From Bondarzewia mesenterica (taxonomy: Eukaryota > Basidiomycota > Agaricomycetes > Russulales > Bondarzewiaceae), in the NCBI GenBank assembly GCA_004802705.1, contig SGPL01000841.1, positions 1-10,580 on the forward strand: a stretch of DNA of 10,580 nucleotides. Direction: 5' to 3'. The stretch's first letter is position 1, and the number at the start of each line of letters is the position of its first letter. A program made the translations under genes and the position numbers. Shown in pieces: positions 6,791 to 10,580 of this stretch. The notes under the pieces are model-generated. The model saw only the letters and a program-made list of their open reading frames with translations, ran no database searches and was not told the DNA's origin.

Positions 6791-7143
6791 AGCATATGCA
6801 AGATCAGGGTGAGTTCCTACTATTAGATGCATTATAGAACCCAGAGCTTCATGGTAGGGAATTTTAGCCATAAGCACATTGTCTTTTAGTGTGAGTTCTA
6901 TCATTGTGTGCATGAGCTTCAAGCCAGGTGGTAAAAGGGACTTTACCAAATTAGCATTCTTCATACCAAAATGGTCGAGAAACCATTCAGCATAGCCATG
7001 CTGGTATAAGCAGATCATTCTAGCATCATGGTCATGGGTGATAGCAATACCAACTAGGAATTTGACATTGCTGCCCTTTGTCTTATAAACATGACTGAGT
7101 TAGGAGTGGGTCTGAGCAAGCTGATCAGCAGAATTACTTCCAC
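6785..7143 (-). pseudogene. Copia RT, C-terminal (thumb/connection) part, pseudogene
   Basis: After the YxDD-like box the frame changes near 7143. It continues with GSNSADQLAQ, one TAA near 7100, VKFLVGIAI, then an open run from 7018: MICLYQHGYAEWFLDHFGM, PPGLKLMHT, IPYHEALGSIMHL and HPDLAYAV. These match the copia blocks LSQxxYxxxxLxxFxM, PYREAxGSLMYL and RPDIxYAV. Two consecutive stops (TAG TAA) follow, where RNase H begins. Decay is moderate. Confidence 0.9.
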
Positions 7144-7733
7144 AAAAATATATTATCGGTATACGTGCCAGTCAAAGTAAACACACTAGAAGGTTGCATC
7201 TGAGCATGTATGTTCTCATCTGCATGTGAGTGCNTGAAGCCAAGCTCAGTCCAGATGTGGTCGAACTCCTTCCACCAGTCATTNTCAGCTTGCATGAGTT
7301 CATAAAGTGATCACTCCAGTTCATAGATGTGGTTAGAGAATTCATTTGATACAAAGCTGGGCAGTCATTTTATGTAGATATGCTCAGAGGATTTAGCATT
7401 CAGGTAAGCCTTTTTGATATCATCTTGTCTGATCTCCATGTTGCAGTATGTAAAAATAGTGNCCANAGCACAGAGCAAGTCAAAGTGGGCAATAGATGCA
7501 AAAGTCTNGAAGAAATCTAGGTTAAAGATCTGGTGGAAACCCTTTGCAACTAAGCATGCCTTGGGCTTCCAGTTATTCTGTAGGTCAAATTTCTGAGCAC
7601 ACACCCACTTGCAGCTAATGATGTTCATGCTGAGTTCACGTAGAACAAGTTTCCATGTAGGAATCTTGAGCAAACCATCAATTTCTACCACCATAGCAGG
7701 CCCTCAAATTTCCAGCTGCAGGTTGGCTTCCTT
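7144..7733 (-). pseudogene. Copia reverse transcriptase, catalytic part, pseudogene
   Basis: Landmarks in one frame: TFKEANLQLEI followed by a TGA where relatives have Trp, MVVEIDGLLKIPTWKLV, CKWVCAQKFD (about 7610), KACLVAKGF (about 7560), RQDDIKKAYLNAK with the motif A Asp (about 7430-7395), IYIK, SLYELMQA (about 7310), DWWKEFDHIWTELGF, and Y-T-D-N at 7152-7163. The last replaces the catalytic Y-V-D-D. The loss of the second Asp should abolish polymerisation. TGA codons also occur near 7366 and 7312. Five ambiguous bases (7234, 7284, 7462, 7466, 7508) fall here. The frame is continuous with the connector upstream. Confidence 0.9.
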
Positions 7734-8211
7734 GAATGTCATCGGTATTGAACTGCCCATATGGAAAAACTCAAGAAGTAAGGTATCATTGGCAGACTCA
7801 GTCAACAAAGTAATGTATGCACCTGTACTATGCATTTCTAGTGGATCAAATGTAAAAGTAAGGGATACATGGGCATTTGGCTCATCAAAATCATAATCTG
7901 CCCACTGTTCATTATGAGCTCGAGCTGCAGCCTCTAGGGCATCAGTTTTAAGGGCCTCTTTGAGAGCACGAGAGGGGATAGGAATGCAATTAGAGTAATG
8001 AACAGGGATCACATTATTTTTAGCATGGGCCAGGTTAGGCTTGATTAATGCCACTGCAGCAGGTGCTAGCAGAACTGGGATCAGCAGTGCAGTGGGCAAA
8101 ATGAGTATGGGGGCATGGGCCTTCTCATCATCCTCATCAATTACTGTAGAAGGTTGTGATTGGTGACCAGTTCTTTCATCAAATTAGACATCACATGACC
8201 ATATGATCATT
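7734..8211 (-). pseudogene. Copia connector between integrase and RT, pseudogene
   Basis: After SCDV and a TAA comes FDERTGHQS, the usual RDVxFDE junction closing the integrase C-terminal region. The frame then runs open from 8099 to 7704 with an Ala/Pro-rich stretch (LLAPAAVALIKPN), NAHVSLTFTF and an acidic patch (DYDFDEPN). This low-conservation linker is normal in copia polyproteins, and it is among the least damaged parts here. It is in frame with RT on its left and with the integrase C-terminus on its right. Confidence 0.75.
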
Positions 8212-8860
8212 CCACTGCCTTGCCCATTGCTTATCCAGATGTGATAATTTGCTGTTCCCATATACCTTACCATGACCCCTTTGATGGTCTTATAATCTAG
8301 TTTGCATCGAAGTTCATCTGAGACTTTAGTGTAGGTAACTGCTCCAAAAGCACAAAGATGTTCAACATGTAGGGCATGCTGAAACCAATGTTCATATGGT
8401 GTGCACCCATTTTGTCATGCTAATGGTGACAGATTCTTGAGGTAAGTGGCAGTACAAAAAGCCTCCCCCTACATGTAGTTGAAAAGATTTACGTTGTGAA
8501 GCATGGCATGTGCACGCTCACCTAGTGTTCGATGACCCCATTCTGCTGTGGTATATACCTAGTTGTAAGCTCCAGTTCAATCCTCTGCTGTTTAAGGTAG
8601 TCCCACCAAAGCTTTCTTGTGAACTTCCATTGTTTACTTGCACATGCTTCAATTTCTTCCCAGTTTGACATTTAGCCAATGCAATGAACTCTTGTAGGCA
8701 AGCAAGTGTTATGTTGGCCTCCTTATTAAGAAGTGCATATATGTAGAGGTAGGAGGTCATGCCATCATTGATAGTCATCACATAGTGGGTGCTGCTATAA
8801 GACAGGGCTTGGAACGGACTCATCAGATCAATATAAGCCTATTTAAGGGGTTCATGTTCT
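8212..8860 (-). pseudogene. Copia integrase catalytic core and C-terminal region, pseudogene
   Basis: Integrase inserts the cDNA into the genome. The core (frame of 8518-8860) shows HEPLK, IDLMSP with the first catalytic Asp (8827-8829), YVMTINDGMTSYLYIY, LQEFIALAKCQTGKK and KHVQVNNGS. The second catalytic Asp is Asn here (codon AAC, 8632-8634). After a frameshift near 8620 come WWDYLKQQ, IPQQNGVIEH with the catalytic Glu (8528-8530), and, after another shift near 8525, GERAHAMLHNVN, TPYEHWF, HLCAFGAVTY, KLDYKTIKGVMV and GTANYHIW. Stops include a TAG before AYID, TAG after NYM and TGA near 8423. DDE is therefore D-N-E and the enzyme is not expected to work. Confidence 0.9.
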
Positions 8861-9272
8861 ATGATACTCTCGTAAAAAAGGTTTGTGAGCATGCTTTTCC
8901 TTCAGACAATCCTTGCAAAGCCCAACTAATTTTGTGCCATTCATAAATATGCATCAGACAGTGTTCTCATCCAGATGGCCAAATCAGTGATGCCACATAG
9001 TAAGATCAGTAGGGTGATCCTTCGATGTCATAAAGGCATGGGGGTCGAGGTCAATGTCAAAGGGTAGGATTTTGGACCAGATGGCTTCATTCACAGGATG
9101 AAGAGTGATGGCATACATGTTGCCATGAGTTAGTTGATTAACGAGGCCTGTGGAACCATCTGGGGAATGAATGGTGAGATTTCTAGCTCCAATGAAAGCC
9201 TAGCAGCCAGCATAGTCAAGATGATCAAGGAAAATCAAGTTAGCAGCAAGTTCAGATGCATGCACGGCATTC
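8861..9272 (-). pseudogene. Copia GAG-pre-integrase (HHCC zinc domain), pseudogene
   Basis: After the frameshift near 9272 the frame reads NAVHASELAANLIFLDHLDYAGC, the P-x-L-x-x-N-L-I-S block downstream of copia protease, then NLTIHSPDG, MYAITLHP, and the zinc-binding domain: WHH (His 8990-8992), TGA at the usual Arg, FGHL (His 8975-8977), and CKDC (Cys 8915-8917 and 8906-8908), then HKPFLRE. All four HHCC ligands survive. A one- or two-base shift near 8855 leads into the catalytic core. For quoting length the first block is split by frame sense only. Confidence 0.85.
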
Positions 9273-9744
9273 TATAGAAGATGATAGACAGTATACCATT
9301 ACTAATGTCGACCTGGGCATGCACATTCCTAATGCTGATAATAAGAAACTGTGCACTGGCATCAGCCTTAGTAGCACTACCAATGCATAAGGTGATAGCA
9401 TAGTAGTCGCTAAACGCAGCCCGAGACATAAAATAGTGGTAGCTAGTGCCAGAGTCAATGAAGCAATAGAGGTGGACAGGGATCTCAGAAGGGGTGATGG
9501 CTGTGTGGTTGGCCATAAAAATGCCATCATGAGTGATAGCTCCTTCAGTGTTCTATGTTAGCCACACATAGTAATTAAAGTTGTTCTCATTCCCCGTTGT
9601 CAGGTTTGCCTATAGTGCAGCATTGTTTGACTGACCAACAGGTTTAGCCTTTGTAGCCTTGTCAGTGAGGGAGCCAGACTTAATGTGAAGCTTGTGAGTC
9701 TATGTCGATGGCTGTTGGCTCACTAAACCACTGCTATTAACATA
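9273..9744 (-). pseudogene. Copia aspartic protease, pseudogene
   Basis: The frame is continuous with gag. The clearest block is PVHLYCFIDSGTSYHYF, with catalytic Asp-Ser-Gly-Thr at 9445-9456, matching copia W-x-x-DSGAS(S/T)H. It is followed by AAFSDYYAITLCIGSATKA and VDISNGILSIIF before the frameshift near 9272. The open run is 9516-9235. Between it and the zinc knuckle lie three TAG stops and a Lys/Thr-rich linker. The DSG triad is intact, unlike that of the gypsy protease. Confidence 0.88.
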
Positions 9745-9786
9745 ATACCATTCTTATATATAGTCAGTGATGCCGCACCACTTGCA
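9745..9786 (-). other. Copia nucleocapsid zinc knuckle, damaged
   Basis: The minus strand gives C-K-W-C-G-I-T-D-Y-I-stop-E-W-Y, in the spacing C-X2-C-X4-H-X4-C. The His is Tyr (TAT, 9760-9762), the last Cys is Tyr (TAT, 9745-9747) and a TAA interrupts the motif. Each change is one transition away from the canonical codon. Zinc binding is not expected. Confidence 0.75.
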
Positions 9787-10551
9787 CTCAGGTCGTAGTT
9801 TCTACTGAGAGGAAGAGGCATGGGTGTAAAATGCAGTGCTGCTAAAAAGATCTATTGGTCTAAGTCTGACCCACTGATGTTAGACATGAGTGGCCTCCAT
9901 AATGGCATTCATGATATTTTGAGGTTGGTGATTTGTAGCGTCGAGCGTGATGGGGTTTGCATAGCTATCAAAAGATGTAGGGAGGGAGTGGCAGATCATA
10001 AGAACAAAGTGGGTTAGCATCCATGTTGAGCTTGCCTACTTTGCCATATAGTAACAACACTACAGCTCTTCAAAATAAGCATTGAGGTTACTGCCTTCAG
10101 GGCATACTAGAGATTTCAGATAATCTTTTACATTTGAAGCAGAGAGGATATTCTTCTTCTCCTATTTTGAGCACAATTGATCCCATACTTCCTTCATTAT
10201 TTTACTGTCATCCTTAACACTGGTAAAAAGAAAGTTCTTGATGTTTATTATTAAGTATCTCTTCACCTTCTCGTTGACAGACTTCCACTAGTTAATTTCA
10301 TCCAGATTCATGGTAGTGTCAAATGTAGGAATGACAGGAGTAGTTGTGGTAGCCACGATAGTGGGGGTAGTTGAAATAAGAGTGATAAAGCATGGAGAGC
10401 TACTATCAATGTATTTACGGAGGTCATAGTTGAATAGCATGTATTGTATATCCTTTTTCTATTCACGCCAGTTCTACCTCATGAGCTATTTTGTCTCAGG
10501 AAGTAGGGTAATTTTTGTGAATGCAGAAGTTGTAGAAGTGAGAACAGCCAT
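9787..10551 (-). pseudogene. Copia Gag, pseudogene
   Basis: Gag packages the element RNA. Chosen start: ATG 10549-10551 (MAVLTSTTSAFTKI), the first ATG in the frame within the window. Landmarks: NWRE, stop, KKDIQYMLFNYDLRKYI (about 10470-10410), INxWKSVNEKVKRYLI, VKDDSKIMKEVWDQLCSK (about 10215-10155), ASNVKDYLKSL, NLNAYFEEL, HSLPTSFDSYA (about 9990-9957) and NIMNAIMEA. This is the UBN2-type copia Gag layout of WxxW, VWxxL and L-P-xx-(Y/F). The whole frame from 10551 to 9273 has no frameshift. It carries 13 stops, eleven TAG and two TAA; the one in NWRE-stop stands where relatives have Trp. Confidence 0.85.
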
Positions 10552-10580
10552 AGTAGGTAAATATATGCATCGAAAAACCT
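10552..10580 (-). other. Copia leader fragment
   Basis: Only 29 bases lie upstream of the gag ATG. The 5' LTR and primer-binding site must lie outside the window. Nothing further can be said. Confidence 0.4.

Larger units (their letters stand above)
5892..10580 (-). mobile_element. Ty1/copia LTR retrotransposon, nearly complete, degenerate
   Basis: Reading right to left on the minus strand: gag, zinc knuckle, protease, integrase, reverse transcriptase, RNase H, stop codon, polypurine tract and probable 3' LTR. Integrase before RT defines Ty1/copia. The coding part from the ATG at 10551 to the TAG at 6176 is about 4.38 kb, roughly 1,460 codons, within the usual size of a copia polyprotein. 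Five frame changes are visible (near 9272, 8855, 8620, 8525 and 7143), plus about 30 in-frame stops. The 5' LTR is beyond the right edge. Its 3' end abuts the 146-bp array, so it may have inserted into the array. Catalytic residues are damaged in integrase and RT, so the copy is inactive. Confidence 0.92.

Noticed and set aside
7172..7354. Separate 60-codon minus-strand open frame beside the copia RT
   Set aside because: It overlaps the RT frame carrying SLYELMQA and DWWKEFDHIW, which fits the family; the open frame is a shadow.
7414..7896. Plus-strand open frames of 60 and 95 codons over the copia RT and connector, and others at 635-817 and 9820-10017
   Set aside because: They are antisense to clearly recognisable gag-pol frames and have no domain of their own.
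1..10551. Reassigned genetic code (TAA/TAG read as Gln, or TGA as Trp)
   Set aside because: TAG, TAA and TGA all occur in frame, at Gln, Trp and Arg positions alike, for example TAG in place of Trp in the copia gag and TGA in place of Trp in gypsy. Normal CAG, CAA and TGG are also used, and frameshifts and lost catalytic residues accompany the stops. Decay explains this better.

Overview
The window looks like an accessory, transposon-packed stretch of a eukaryotic, most likely fungal, genome. The Gag and Pol relatives I recognise by eye are of the type common in basidiomycetes, but this taxonomic call is inference. I see no host gene, tRNA, rRNA, CRISPR array or bacterial-type operon. Everything recognisable as protein lies on the minus strand and belongs to two dead LTR retrotransposons in the same orientation.

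Left part (1-3185): the 5' side of a Ty3/gypsy element, cut by the window edge. Reading right to left on the minus strand it holds a probable 5' LTR with a TATA box (about 2880-3185), a leader, gag (2752 to about 1772), a zinc knuckle and aspartic protease (about 1770-1170), a linker, and reverse transcriptase up to and just past the YLDD box (about 600-1). RNase H, integrase and the 3' LTR would lie beyond base 1.

Middle (3186 to about 5890): about 2.7 kb with no supportable gene. It has blocks of opposite purine/pyrimidine strand bias, a plus-strand TATA-like box with degenerate CTATGAC heptamers, and a tandem array of about 3.5 units with a 144-148 bp period (about 5310-5880). Each array unit carries a conserved short hairpin.

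Right part (about 5892-10580): a nearly full-length Ty1/copia element lacking only its 5' LTR, which would lie past the right edge. Right to left it holds gag with a zinc knuckle (from 10551), protease (DSG at 9456), GAG-pre-integrase and integrase, a connector, reverse transcriptase, RNase H, a stop codon at 6176-6178, a polypurine tract, and a probable 3' LTR (about 5892-6166).

Both elements decay in the same way: many in-frame stops, a few frameshifts, and lesions explained mostly by C-to-T or G-to-A transitions. Examples are His-to-Tyr in both zinc knuckles and Asp-to-Asn in the copia integrase and RT active sites. CpG is very scarce. This suggests repeat-directed mutation or methylation-linked deamination. 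The elements cannot encode functional machinery as they stand. The items most worth a second look are the 146-bp array with its hairpin, the shared lesion pattern, and the unexplained middle block.
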